Program-made: the position numbers and the translations under genes
Assembly: GCA_938005545.1 (NCBI GenBank)
Contig: CALKXV010000013.1
Location: 102,715-166,714, forward strand
From: an uncultured Paracoccaceae bacterium
GTDB taxonomy: Bacteria > Pseudomonadota > Alphaproteobacteria > Rhodobacterales > Rhodobacteraceae
Length of the DNA: 64,000 nt
Direction: 5' to 3'
The notes under the pieces: generated by a model
Database searches by the model: none
Told to the model about the DNA's origin: nothing
Seen by the model: only the letters and a program-made list of their open reading frames with translations
In this document: one piece after another, positions 36,780-45,394 of the stretch
Position numbering within the stretch: position 1 is the stretch's first letter
Layout: every line of letters starts with the position of its first letter

Positions 36780-37197
36780 CGAAAAACTCCATTATATGTG
36801 TTTGTCCAGTCAGCCCCGGTTTTGGAGGGAGGGTTTGAGGCCGCTGAAGACACAAATGCGGATCGACGCGTGTTTTAGAAATTCTTGCTGCGAATGGGTG
36901 CAATAGCCAAAGCAAATACTCACAAGTTTCGTGAGAACAGCGGGACACTTAATTGCGCCTTTTCAGTATCTTAGGCCTTGGTTTAGAATGGCCCGTTTTT
37001 ATTCTCTAACAAAGGCTAACAACCCTGTGAGCGTAAGTGATCAAAATACCAGTACTCAGGAATGTCCGTTGCCGCGCGAAACCGCCCTGGTTCAGGGAAT
37101 ATTCGGGCGATGGTGGCAAAAAGGAATCGGCGTCTTCCATCAAACAACAGGATTTCGCCCGTGGGTGGCACGGTCGTCGAACGATATAACGGAAAAC
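36780..37197. other. Intergenic region upstream of the RTX gene
   Basis: 418 bp between the RTX gene and the end of the LysR gene, both minus. It holds the RTX promoter; I found no gene and no clear operator. Confidence 0.4.
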
Positions 37198-38172
37198 TTA
37201 GTTTGTTGCCGTAACAGCGGCGCCGACGATATCACTGATGCAAGATGCGATGGTTCCAGCTGGAGCATCTTTACAGACACCTTCTTGCAGAGCGGTAATG
37301 ATCTCTGGATGCGGGTATTCTGGGCGTGTCAGCACGCCGAGCTCGCGCATATTGCCCTCATTATCAAACGGAATGAACGACAACCCAAAGCCATCGCGTT
37401 TGAATTGCTCGGCGGCAATAGCATTCACAATTGTGCAGGCGTCACTTTGCGCAACGTAACGACATACGGTTTCGAACCGTGCACTTTTGACATCAATACC
37501 CGTGGATTCAGCAGCAGCATCAGAAGGGGTTGGTAGATCTTTTTCCAAGTCATACCCAAAGGAAATTCCAAAGCGGATCAGTTGATCCGCTGGCACCTCA
37601 TGCGCCCAAATGCTGTTCTTTGCGGCCAATGGATGATCCGCACGAAGAGCAAGATAAAGCGGCTCCAGCCAAAGTGGTGTAAAGATAAGAGGACGCTTGG
37701 CGTCTTCAAATATCTTGTCAAAACTCTTGCGCGCAATGAAAGCCATATCAACCGCGCGGTCAGCGACCATTTTGGAGAGCGCAACCGGATAATCCTCAAC
37801 GATTATGATTTTGCGGTCCACCGCCATCGCCGCAAATAGTTCACGTACATAGAGCGACAAATACGCGGCAAGCGTCGGGGTCATTCCCAGTCTCAAGGGT
37901 TGGTTTTCGGATGTTCGGTACTTGCGGGCGACATCACTGATATTGTCGACCAGTTCGATAATCTGCTTGGCGTTGACAACAAGATCACGTCCAAACGCCG
38001 TCAGGGTCACACCACCTTGTTCGCGTTGGAAGATCGGGGATCCCAATTCAGCTTCAAGTTTCTTGATCTGGTTCGAGAGAGCAGGCTGGCTGACCGCCGC
38101 CGCCTCCGCCGCGCGCGTAAAATTGCGGTGTTCTGCCACCGCGAGGACGTATTGCAAATCTCTCAAATTCAT
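37198..38172 (-). CDS. LysR-family regulator, OxyR/CysB-like architecture
   Basis: A 324-residue LysR regulator. The DNA-binding domain is NFTRAAEAAAVSQPALSNQI then LGSPIFQREQGGVTLTAFG. The effector domain follows from ~90 (RLGMTPTLAAYLSLYVRELF). The N-terminus is OxyR-like, and two cysteines (CRYVAQSDAC) sit near where OxyR has its redox pair, but their spacing and context differ, so peroxide sensing is not claimed. No divergent partner gene is close; its target is unclear. Confidence 0.85.
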   Translation of the reverse strand: MNLRDLQYVLAVAEHRNFTRAAEAAAVSQPALSNQIKKLEAELGSPIFQREQGGVTLTAFGRDLVVNAKQIIELVDNISDVARKYRTSENQPLRLGMTPTLAAYLSLYVRELFAAMAVDRKIIIVEDYPVALSKMVADRAVDMAFIARKSFDKIFEDAKRPLIFTPLWLEPLYLALRADHPLAAKNSIWAHEVPADQLIRFGISFGYDLEKDLPTPSDAAAESTGIDVKSARFETVCRYVAQSDACTIVNAIAAEQFKRDGFGLSFIPFDNEGNMRELGVLTRPEYPHPEIITALQEGVCKDAPAGTIASCISDIVGAAVTATN

Positions 38173-38703
38173 ATGCGTCGCCGTGGTTTTTTCAAAACAG
38201 GGATTTGGTCAAAGCAACAGTGGAACCAATCTACAGCATTTCTACTGACAGATTGACAACAGGTTTCTGTTCTAATCTCGTTCTTTTGATGTAGTTGGTT
38301 TGAGCGAACAGCTTATGATGCACTCTACGAATTGTAAATCTACACCGCCTTGGTTTTGCGGATAGTTTACTCGATGTATCAAGTTGCAAAGGCATTGGGC
38401 GTATCCACGACGGCGCTTTATCGTCATGTTTCAAGGAAAAATGACTGGTTTTCTTGTGTACCGATGTGGTCACGCAAAGCGTGGAGGTACCTCATCGCGA
38501 TGACTGGAAAGCCAAACACGATAAACCGGACAGACCGGGTAGCATTGCCGAATAACACTTGGGCATTGGCCAATGGCATCGGATCGGACCACGAACAGAA
38601 CTTTGAAGTCGGTCTGCCTTTGCGGTCTTGGTTCACTAGCGAAGGCGAAAAGATGCAGCGCTTTGATTACCCGACGGTAGCCGTAGTGCGTATGGCCTGT
38701 CCG
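38173..38703. other. Gene-poor gap with a TetR helix-turn-helix scrap
   Basis: 531 bp between the LysR start and the end of the cytochrome b561 gene. On the plus strand from 38374 the peptide YQVAKALGVSTTALYRHVSR reads as a TetR helix-turn-helix and is then lost, consistent with a small pseudogene fragment. The open frame that continues overlaps the cytochrome gene antisense and shows no family similarity. Confidence 0.4.
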
Positions 38704-39417
38704 CTACTCACCTGGTTCACGATTGATCAGAACTCGGCGGATGCCCCAACCGATTGGTTTGCGATGATTGCCGGGATGCTTTGGCTCCGGCCCCCAGATC
38801 GCTTGATATGTGTCGATTGCATATCCGCTGCGCTGTAAGTGGACAAAAACCGAGACGAGGCTAACCCACCAAACAGAGATCACAAGCCACATCCAAATAG
38901 GCGCGTTCACTTTCCAAAGGCCCGAAAGGATTGTGAAAGCGGCCAGCGCAAGCACAGAATAGCCGATGGTTTTATGGGTCCATTCGAACATGATGCGCCA
39001 AGGGGTCATGTCATAGTGATCGCCACGTAAGGAACCATCGCCACTTTGCGCGGTCGGGCCGCCTTTGGTACCTCGGAAAATGCCCAGGCCCATTTGGGCA
39101 ATCAACAAAAGAAGCACCGCATAACCGAGCGTCATGTGCACGTCCATTCGCTCTGTTCCACCAAACACCAGCCCAAAGCCAGCGATAGCCAACAGAAATA
39201 CCAGGCTCTGACCAATCCAGTGGCTGCGCCACCAAAGCCGACTGTCCAATTCGTTTGGCCAGTCCTGTGATGGCAACACCTTGCCGAACCGGGCAACAAG
39301 CACGGCGAGCGGCGCAAGAACGCCCCAAGCCAAAATCATGCTGCGACCGTGCCAGGCAACTCCGAAGGTCACCTCATGGCCACGGGTTGCGTCGATGGGC
39401 GCCAGTAACCAGTCCAT
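38704..39417 (-). CDS. Cytochrome b561-domain integral membrane protein
   Basis: A 237-residue protein with about five transmembrane helices and histidines placed to ligate two b haems (AWHGRSM, RSHWIGQ, DVHMTLGYA, EWTHKTIGY). This is the cytochrome b561 layout of the FRRS1/DOMON type, which moves electrons across the membrane. Its ATG at 39417 overlaps the stop of the sugar permease gene (TGATG), so it is translated as the last gene of the transporter operon. Link to sugar uptake unknown. Confidence 0.75.
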   Translation of the reverse strand: MDWLLAPIDATRGHEVTFGVAWHGRSMILAWGVLAPLAVLVARFGKVLPSQDWPNELDSRLWWRSHWIGQSLVFLLAIAGFGLVFGGTERMDVHMTLGYAVLLLLIAQMGLGIFRGTKGGPTAQSGDGSLRGDHYDMTPWRIMFEWTHKTIGYSVLALAAFTILSGLWKVNAPIWMWLVISVWWVSLVSVFVHLQRSGYAIDTYQAIWGPEPKHPGNHRKPIGWGIRRVLINREPGE

Positions 39418-40346
39418 CAACCTTTAACTGCCCCTGCCGTCATGCCCGTGATGATCTGGCGACTGGCCAAAAGCGTGAAGATGATCGGCGGAATGGCCAA
39501 CAACATGCCGGTGGCCATAATGACTCCCCACTCAACGTTGAACTCGCTCATGTTGTTGACGATCAGGATTGGAACAGTTTTGGTATTCCGATCCGACAAG
39601 GCAGAAGCGAGCAGGTATTCGTTCCAAGCAATACGGAACGTGAAGATCGCAGCGGCCGCTAACCCGGGCTTGATCAAAGGTAAGACAACCATGAAAAACA
39701 CTTGGAAAGGTCCGGCGCCATCGACGCGGGCTGCTTCCTCAAGTGATCTTGGCACCTGAACGATAAAGCTTTGCAAAATCCAGATGACGAACGGTAGGTT
39801 CATTGCGACATAGATCAGAATGATCCCAGAGTGCGTTCCCGCAAGACAGACGTCCCCTCGCCCCCCGAAAGTTTCGCGGATCAACCCGCCGATCAATCCG
39901 TCCCGGTCCAGGCAGAATTCATTGTTCCAAAGCCCAAAAACCGGCACCAACAAGACGGCGGGCGGCACCATACGCACCATAAGCGTGGTCATGGATACCG
40001 TGTCGCGCCCAAAGAAACGGAACCGCACCAGGGCGTAGGCTGCCATTGATCCAATCACCAGCGTCAGCACTGTCGAAACCAGTGCGATGATCAGTGAATT
40101 GACGAAAGCTCCTCCGAATTTGAGTGAGCAGAAGTCAAGGTGATCGGGCTCGTACCACAAGACATCGCACAATGCGGTCTCATAGTTCTGTATCGTCGGC
40201 AGGAACAGCAGGCCGGTTGCGCCCGAAATAATATCGACATCCAGTTTGAACGAGTTGACGAACATCAACAGCACGGGGCCGATCGACATCAAGACCAGCA
40301 TCACGATGACGGCATAGAAGGCGGTGTTCTGGCGGGTGTTTTGCAT
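39417..40346 (-). CDS. Carbohydrate ABC transporter permease (MalG type)
   Basis: A 309-residue inner-membrane permease with six helices and the EAA loop SLEEAARVDGAGPFQVFFMV that docks on the ATPase. Unusually, it carries periplasmic insertions containing several cysteines (CDVLWYEPDHLDFCSLKFGG; NNEFCLDRDG; GGRGDVCLAG), which could form disulfides. ATG at 40346 overlaps the stop of the MalF-type gene (TGATG). Partner genes: MalF-type permease, binding protein, ATPase upstream. Confidence 0.9.
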   Translation of the reverse strand: MQNTRQNTAFYAVIVMLVLMSIGPVLLMFVNSFKLDVDIISGATGLLFLPTIQNYETALCDVLWYEPDHLDFCSLKFGGAFVNSLIIALVSTVLTLVIGSMAAYALVRFRFFGRDTVSMTTLMVRMVPPAVLLVPVFGLWNNEFCLDRDGLIGGLIRETFGGRGDVCLAGTHSGIILIYVAMNLPFVIWILQSFIVQVPRSLEEAARVDGAGPFQVFFMVVLPLIKPGLAAAAIFTFRIAWNEYLLASALSDRNTKTVPILIVNNMSEFNVEWGVIMATGMLLAIPPIIFTLLASRQIITGMTAGAVKG

Positions 40347-41341
40347 CAGATCTCTTCCTCGGCCATTGCCCGGATCCGCGCGGCACGTGCCTCTTGCCAG
40401 CGGGTGAAAGCGAACATGGCCACCGTCAGCAACAAAAGCAGGATCAAAAGATAGTTCGACATCGCAGCGGCAACACCCAGCTCTCGGAACTCGGTCGCGG
40501 TACGTGAAATGCGCAAAGCAAGGATCTCAGTCGACAGCCCTGGCCCGCCCTCGGTCAGAACCAGGATCACTTCGAGCACTTTGAATGCATCGATCAGACG
40601 CAACAGACAGGTGACGATCAAAACGGGCATCATCAGCGGCAGCTTGATGTAAATAATTTGTTGCCACCCTGTCGCCCCATCAATGCGGGCGGCTTCCAGC
40701 GCCGAGCGCGGCAGAGATTGCAAAGCAGCAAGCGACAAAATGAATATGAAAGGCGTCCACTGCCAGATATCCGCGATGATAACACTGGTCAGCGCGTGAC
40801 TGCCCAACCAGTCGATCTTAGGCAGGCCCAGGCTTTCTAAGGTTTTGTTAAATGTGCCGACGGTCGGGTGGTACATATAACGCCACATTAAGCCGACAAC
40901 GACCGGCGCAATCATCATCGGCAGGATAAACATGGTCCTTAGGACTGACATACCGCGCAGCTCGCGATCAAGCAGCAGCGCCAAACCCACACCTACGACC
41001 ATTTCGATCGAGACACAGAAAAACGCGAACTCCAAAGTGACCCAAAGACTTTCGTGAAAGTTCGGATCGTTCCAAAGTGTGGTGTAATTCTTGAATCCAA
41101 CAAATTCGGCTTCGCCAATCGTCTGGCTTGGATCCCAGGCGCGAAAGCTGCCCCAAATCATGTAACCCAATGGATACAGCAACGCGATTGCCATGATCAC
41201 CGCCGCGGGCACCATGAACATATATGGCGAAAGGCGGTTCAATCTCTGCACCGTCGTGCGAAGCGCCTTGGGCTTGGCCAACTTGGCGGAATTTATGGCA
41301 GAAGACTGGGCCACAACGTTACTTTCAGAAGAAGGGTTCAT
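40346..41341 (-). CDS. Carbohydrate ABC transporter permease (MalF type)
   Basis: About 331 residues with six helices after a polar N-terminus and the EAA loop SALEAARIDGATGWQQIIYI. The start is uncertain: the ATG at 41341 comes directly after the T-run of a strong terminator hairpin and has no Shine-Dalgarno, while an in-frame start at 41365 would lie within the hairpin. Internal starts a little downstream cannot be excluded. Pairs with the MalG-type permease. Confidence 0.88.
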   Translation of the reverse strand: MNPSSESNVVAQSSAINSAKLAKPKALRTTVQRLNRLSPYMFMVPAAVIMAIALLYPLGYMIWGSFRAWDPSQTIGEAEFVGFKNYTTLWNDPNFHESLWVTLEFAFFCVSIEMVVGVGLALLLDRELRGMSVLRTMFILPMMIAPVVVGLMWRYMYHPTVGTFNKTLESLGLPKIDWLGSHALTSVIIADIWQWTPFIFILSLAALQSLPRSALEAARIDGATGWQQIIYIKLPLMMPVLIVTCLLRLIDAFKVLEVILVLTEGGPGLSTEILALRISRTATEFRELGVAAAMSNYLLILLLLLTVAMFAFTRWQEARAARIRAMAEEEI

Positions 41342-41378
41342 AAAAAACGCGTCGGGGCGGGCCAAAGCCCACCCCGAC
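41342..41378 (-). terminator. Attenuator-type terminator between binding protein and permease genes
   Basis: On the minus strand, 12-bp arms (41367-41378 with 41351-41362, one G-U pair) enclose a 4-base loop and are followed by GCG and six T (41347-41342). It lies 9 bp past the stop of the binding protein gene, so it should reduce permease expression relative to the binding protein. Confidence 0.8.
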
Positions 41379-41386
41379 AGGGAGGA

Positions 41387-42715
41387 TCAGTTCCAGGTGT
41401 AATACCCGGCTTCTTCCATCACGGTCTTCGTGCGCTCGGCGACACCATCAAGGGCTGTCTGGATATCCAGATCTTCGGTCAGAACTTTCGACAGCGTGGT
41501 GCCTAGGTCTGCGTTGATCTTACCCCAAACTGGGATGATCGGGCGCCAGTCGGGATCGGCGTGCTTCAGAGCTTCGCCAAACGTTGCCATGTGCGGAAAC
41601 TTGGCATTCACATCGGCGTCTTCATGGGTTGAAAAGCGCGATGGGTTGCCGCCAGCCAAAGCCACCAATTTGTCGCCCTGCTTTGAAGTCAGCCACTGCA
41701 TCAACAGGAACGCGGCTTCTTTGTTCTCGGCGTTTGATGGAATGCCAATACCGAAACCACCGGTTTGCGAACCGCGACGGGTTCCCATTGGATGAAGGGC
41801 CCAGCCAACCTTGCCGACCACCTGTGACTTGTCTGGATTGTCGATCTGACCGGCAACCACTGTCGTATCCAGGAACATGGCTGTATCACCGTTGAGGAAT
41901 GCACCAAGCGCTTCGCCAAATCCGAAGTTCGTGGCGCCTTCCGGGCCACAATCAACGATCTTTTTCAAAGCATTCGCCGCTTTTACACCGGCTTCATTGT
42001 TGACGATTGGGTTCCACTGTTCGTCAAATACCCGGCCACCCAGAGGAGCGAGGTGCAGCAAAAATGCGTGACTGGCGTGGTGGCCCGATGCCGCACGCGA
42101 AGACAGTCCACCCATTCCCGGTTCAAGTTCGGGGATTTTGCAGGCGATTTCCAGCATCTCATCATAAGTCTCAGGCACCGCCAGACCGTGTTTTTCGAAG
42201 ATGTCTTTTCGATAGCCAAGCACCGAAGTCTCGGATCCATATGGGATTCCAAACAACGATCCCGTTGCGCCTTGCAGGTAACCCTTGTCACCCCCGGCAA
42301 AACCGATGTTGTAGACATACCCATCAATCAGATCCGAAGAGTCATAGGCCGGATTGGCCAGCTTTGGATTCATGAAATACTTGGCTAGGTTTTCAAGTTG
42401 GTCAGCATAGACGTAGTCAGCCTTTGAAAACACGACATAAGCAATCAAGTCGTATTCGCCTTCATCCTGAGCAAGCTCGAGTGTCTGACGCTCACGCATT
42501 TTCAGGTAAGGCAGTTGATCGACTTCAACTTCGATGCCGGTTTCCTTTGTGAACTCCGGTAAAATCTGCATCACCGCATCATAGTGCGGATGTGCAGGGA
42601 AATTCACGATCAACGTCGTGCCTTCGTATTCGGCATAAGGGTTGGCCATCGCCGTCCCCGCCATTAGCACTGCGGTCGCACCTGCGACCACTGCTGTTTT
42701 TATTGAATTCAACAT
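41387..42715 (-). CDS. Extracellular sugar-binding protein of ABC transporter
   Basis: A 442-residue type 1 solute-binding protein with a signal peptide (ATAVLMAGTAMANPYAEYEG; cleavage after AMA). Conserved family parts include ETGIEVEVDQLPYLKMRER, SLFGIPYGSETSVLGYRKDI and GGFGIGIPSNAENKEAAFLL. ATG 42715 with GGGAGGA upstream. Periplasmic receptor for a sugar or sugar acid; the ligand is not predictable. First in line after the ATPase gene in the LacI-controlled operon. Confidence 0.9.
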   Translation of the reverse strand: MLNSIKTAVVAGATAVLMAGTAMANPYAEYEGTTLIVNFPAHPHYDAVMQILPEFTKETGIEVEVDQLPYLKMRERQTLELAQDEGEYDLIAYVVFSKADYVYADQLENLAKYFMNPKLANPAYDSSDLIDGYVYNIGFAGGDKGYLQGATGSLFGIPYGSETSVLGYRKDIFEKHGLAVPETYDEMLEIACKIPELEPGMGGLSSRAASGHHASHAFLLHLAPLGGRVFDEQWNPIVNNEAGVKAANALKKIVDCGPEGATNFGFGEALGAFLNGDTAMFLDTTVVAGQIDNPDKSQVVGKVGWALHPMGTRRGSQTGGFGIGIPSNAENKEAAFLLMQWLTSKQGDKLVALAGGNPSRFSTHEDADVNAKFPHMATFGEALKHADPDWRPIIPVWGKINADLGTTLSKVLTEDLDIQTALDGVAERTKTVMEEAGYYTWN

Positions 42716-42742
42716 TCTATTCCTCCCTTTGCATTTCATAAT

Positions 42743-43834
42743 TCAAGCAAGCGCTTCTTCGGTTTCATGATCGAAAAGATGCACACCGTTCGGGTTGACC
42801 GCGAAGTTCAGCGTCTGGCCCAGGGCAACTGGTGTTTCTGAGTTAAGTTCGACCATGACTTTGGCTCCACCGCATTCACACAACAGAACCGATTGAGCAC
42901 CGACGTATTCCGACACAAGAACATTCAGCGACAGCAAGCCGTCAGACTTGGCATCTGCATCAAAACGCAGGTCCGAAGGTCGGATGCCCAGGATCACAGA
43001 TTGCTTTGAATGTCTGCGGGCAATGTCTGTCCGTTCGCCTTCCAGACGCAGCCGGAAGCCATCGCCAGAAACAAATATCTGACCTGCTTCATCTAGAAGC
43101 TCAGCCGCCAGAAAATTCATTGGCGGAGATCCAAGAAAACCAGCTACAAATTTGTTTGCCGGACGTTTGAACAAGTCTTCAGGCGCACCTTGCTGCTGGA
43201 TATATCCGCCGTGCATCACCACGATCCGATCCGCCAATGTCATCGCCTCGATCTGATCGTGGGTGACATAGATCATGTTCTTTTCGACCCGCTGACTCAT
43301 CATGGCAAGTTCTGCGCGCATCTGACCGCGCAATTTGGCGTCAAGGTTCGAAAGCGGCTCGTCGAACAGGAATATTCCGCTATCCTTCGCCAAAGCACGC
43401 GCCATGGCCACCCGCTGGCGCTGACCGCCAGACAAAGCACCAGGCTTACGGGCAAGGAACTCGGTCAGACCGACCAAATCGGCGACTTCACGCACTTTCG
43501 CATCGATCTCGGATTTCGGTCGTTTCTGTAGGCGCAATGCAAACGATATGTTTTGTGCGACATTCATGTGCGGATAGAGCGCATAGTCTTGAAACACCAT
43601 CGCGAGGTCACGATCTTTGGGTTCAAGATGGCTGACGGGCCTGTCACCGATATAAATTTCGCCGTCAGATACATCTTCAAGGCCAGCAATCATCCGAAGT
43701 GTCGTCGACTTGCCACAGCCAGATGGGCCAACCAGAACGGTGAACTCATTGTCAGCCATCTCAAGCTCAATGCCATGCAAAACCTCAACCTCACCATAAC
43801 GCTTGACCAAGTTGTCTAATTGAATTGCTGGCAC
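42743..43834 (-). CDS. Sugar ABC transporter ATPase (UgpC/MalK type)
   Basis: A 363-residue ATPase: Walker A GPSGCGKSTTLRMIAG, Q-loop FQDYALYPHM, signature LSGGQRQRVAMARAL, Walker B IFLFDEPLSNLDAKLRG, H-loop VTHDQIEAM, and a C-terminal OB-fold regulatory region. The start is GTG at 43834 because GGGAGG lies 5 bases upstream; the ATG-like start further up would run through the operators. First gene of the transporter operon, directly behind two LacI sites. Confidence 0.92.
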   Translation of the reverse strand: MPAIQLDNLVKRYGEVEVLHGIELEMADNEFTVLVGPSGCGKSTTLRMIAGLEDVSDGEIYIGDRPVSHLEPKDRDLAMVFQDYALYPHMNVAQNISFALRLQKRPKSEIDAKVREVADLVGLTEFLARKPGALSGGQRQRVAMARALAKDSGIFLFDEPLSNLDAKLRGQMRAELAMMSQRVEKNMIYVTHDQIEAMTLADRIVVMHGGYIQQQGAPEDLFKRPANKFVAGFLGSPPMNFLAAELLDEAGQIFVSGDGFRLRLEGERTDIARRHSKQSVILGIRPSDLRFDADAKSDGLLSLNVLVSEYVGAQSVLLCECGGAKVMVELNSETPVALGQTLNFAVNPNGVHLFDHETEEALA

Positions 43835-43845
43835 TTTGACCTCCC

Positions 43846-43882
43846 TGTTACCGGTCACAATTGCGCAATGTGACCGGTAACA
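43846..43882. promoter_or_regulatory. Tandem LacI-family operators in front of the ABC operon
   Basis: TGTTACCGGTCACA (43846-43859) and its exact inverse TGTGACCGGTAACA (43869-43882) flank ATTGCGCAA. Centres are 23 bp apart, about two helical turns. The ACCGGT core with GTTAC arm resembles the GntR-type operator of the LacI family. The proximal site sits only 12 bp before the start codon, so repression by roadblock is likely. Confidence 0.8.
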
Positions 43883-43924
43883 CAAGTGGCTTTATCTAAC
43901 TTGGGTCAAGTAAAGATTTATATT

Positions 43925-44962
43925 TTATTTCAGCGCCTTGGTGCTCATTCGCAAGTCTGGTGCTGGCTCCACATCAATTTGCAGGTGCTCAGGAAATTGC
44001 TCAGCGCCGTCTAACAATCGCCCAATCAGCCTCCCCGCTTCGCGCCCGATTCGCACCGGATCAACGACCACGGTTGAAATTGATGGAGACGCAAAACGTG
44101 ACACTTCAAAGTTGCCGAACCCGGCAACCCCGATCTGGTCAGGTACGGCAATTCCACGCGATTTTAGATCAGATTGTACGCCGAATGCCGCGGCATCAGA
44201 AACACAGAATATGCAATCAGTATCCGGAAATTTTTCCAGGATCATCGGCACCGCATCGGCTCCATCTTCGATAGACATCGGCGGTCGGCCAACCTGCACC
44301 ACGCGCGTTGACGACAGTCCAGCATGTGTCATGGCGCGTTTGAAGCCAGCGCGCCGCGCCGCGCCCCGTGTCCAGTCATCGCCAGCCTCGGCCAAAAATG
44401 TGATGGCCCGATACCCAAGCCCAAGAAGTTCTTGGGTCATTGCCGCCGCTGCATCCTCATTGGAAAACCCAATTGAATGGCCAATCGGTTCGCGCGGACG
44501 TTCCCAGAGTTCAATCACCGGAACCTGGGCATTGAGCAATAGATCAACCGTCCGCTCGCTATGACCGTCATAAGACAAAACAATTGCCTCCGGCCGCCGG
44601 CGCAACATTGTTTCGACCAGCTGCTCCTCTCGCTCACTGGAGTAGTTCGTATACCCCAAAAGGATTTGCTGACCGACCAAGGCCAATTCGTCAGTCAAAG
44701 CCTGAACCGTTTCGGCAAAATGCAGGTTATTCAGCGAGGGAACAAGCACAGCCACAAAGCCTGACCTCTTTGTAGTCAAGCTACCGGCCATCTGGTCGGG
44801 CACGTAATTAATTTCGCGTACGACCTTCAGTATCCGATCACGAGTTTCTTTCGAAATCGGACTATCCGGTTTCAAAGCACGTGACACAGTCATGCGTGAG
44901 ACACCCGCTATCCGCGCCACATCCCGCATCGTCGCTAAATTCTTAGATGAACTATCGGACAT
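43925..44962 (-). CDS. LacI-family repressor, GntR-like
   Basis: A 345-residue LacI-type regulator. The N-terminal helix-turn-helix and hinge read MRDVARIAGVSRMTVSRAL then INYVPDQMAGSL. The periplasmic-binding-protein-like sugar domain follows (FVAVLVPSLNNLHFAETVQA). It lies upstream of the transporter operon on the same strand, with one copy of its probable operator before its own start and two before the ATPase gene, implying autoregulation and sugar-inducible transport. The operator type suggests a gluconate-like ligand, but this is inference. Confidence 0.92.
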   Translation of the reverse strand: MSDSSSKNLATMRDVARIAGVSRMTVSRALKPDSPISKETRDRILKVVREINYVPDQMAGSLTTKRSGFVAVLVPSLNNLHFAETVQALTDELALVGQQILLGYTNYSSEREEQLVETMLRRRPEAIVLSYDGHSERTVDLLLNAQVPVIELWERPREPIGHSIGFSNEDAAAAMTQELLGLGYRAITFLAEAGDDWTRGAARRAGFKRAMTHAGLSSTRVVQVGRPPMSIEDGADAVPMILEKFPDTDCIFCVSDAAAFGVQSDLKSRGIAVPDQIGVAGFGNFEVSRFASPSISTVVVDPVRIGREAGRLIGRLLDGAEQFPEHLQIDVEPAPDLRMSTKALK

Positions 44963-44971
44963 TGATCTTCC

Positions 44972-44985
44972 TGTTACCGGTCACA
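44972..44985. promoter_or_regulatory. LacI-family operator before its own gene
   Basis: TGTTACCGGTCACA, identical to the site at 43846-43859, lies 10 bp upstream of the lacI-type start codon. Confidence 0.78.
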
Positions 44986-45394
44986 AGCTTGCGACGGCAA
45001 CACTCAATGTTCAAGAGTCAGAATAAATGTATCACTGGCTCAAAACACAATAGCCGACCTTAAAGGTGTGAAGATGAACGGCTGAAAAGTCCGCGACCCG
45101 ATTGTTCGAACCCCGCGCGGCGAAAGTGTGGTTTGGGAATACCTAATTTTGACCCTACCAATGGCCGCTCGGGTTAAATCCGCTGCGCTGCAAAATGCGT
45201 GCCACTGCACATGCGAGGAAATGCTGCGTCAACAGCGGCCGCAACCACGCAAGGCCGGTTTTTCCATGAAACTGCCAATTAACTGCGCAATTTTGAGCGG
45301 CAGATTCCAAGGGAAAATAACTCGACCGCGGAACAACAATTCGGCACGGCACATGATCCGGCCACACTGAGTTTGAACTCCCTGCAAAGCCCCC
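44986..45394. other. Gap without recognised gene
   Basis: 409 bp between the LacI operator and the end of the virD4 remnant. Short open frames exist on both strands but none shows a family motif or ribosome-binding site. Confidence 0.4.

Noticed and set aside
36931..37536. A 201-codon plus-strand frame.
   Set aside because: It overlaps the LysR gene antisense and has no motif; a shadow frame.
37198..38172. Calling the second LysR gene oxyR.
   Set aside because: The DNA-binding domain is OxyR-like, but the cysteine pair does not match the OxyR redox motif in spacing or context.
38350..38838. A 162-codon plus-strand frame starting with a TetR-like helix-turn-helix.
   Set aside because: Only ~25 residues match TetR; the rest has no similarity and runs antisense into the cytochrome b561 gene. 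Treated as a fragment, not a gene.
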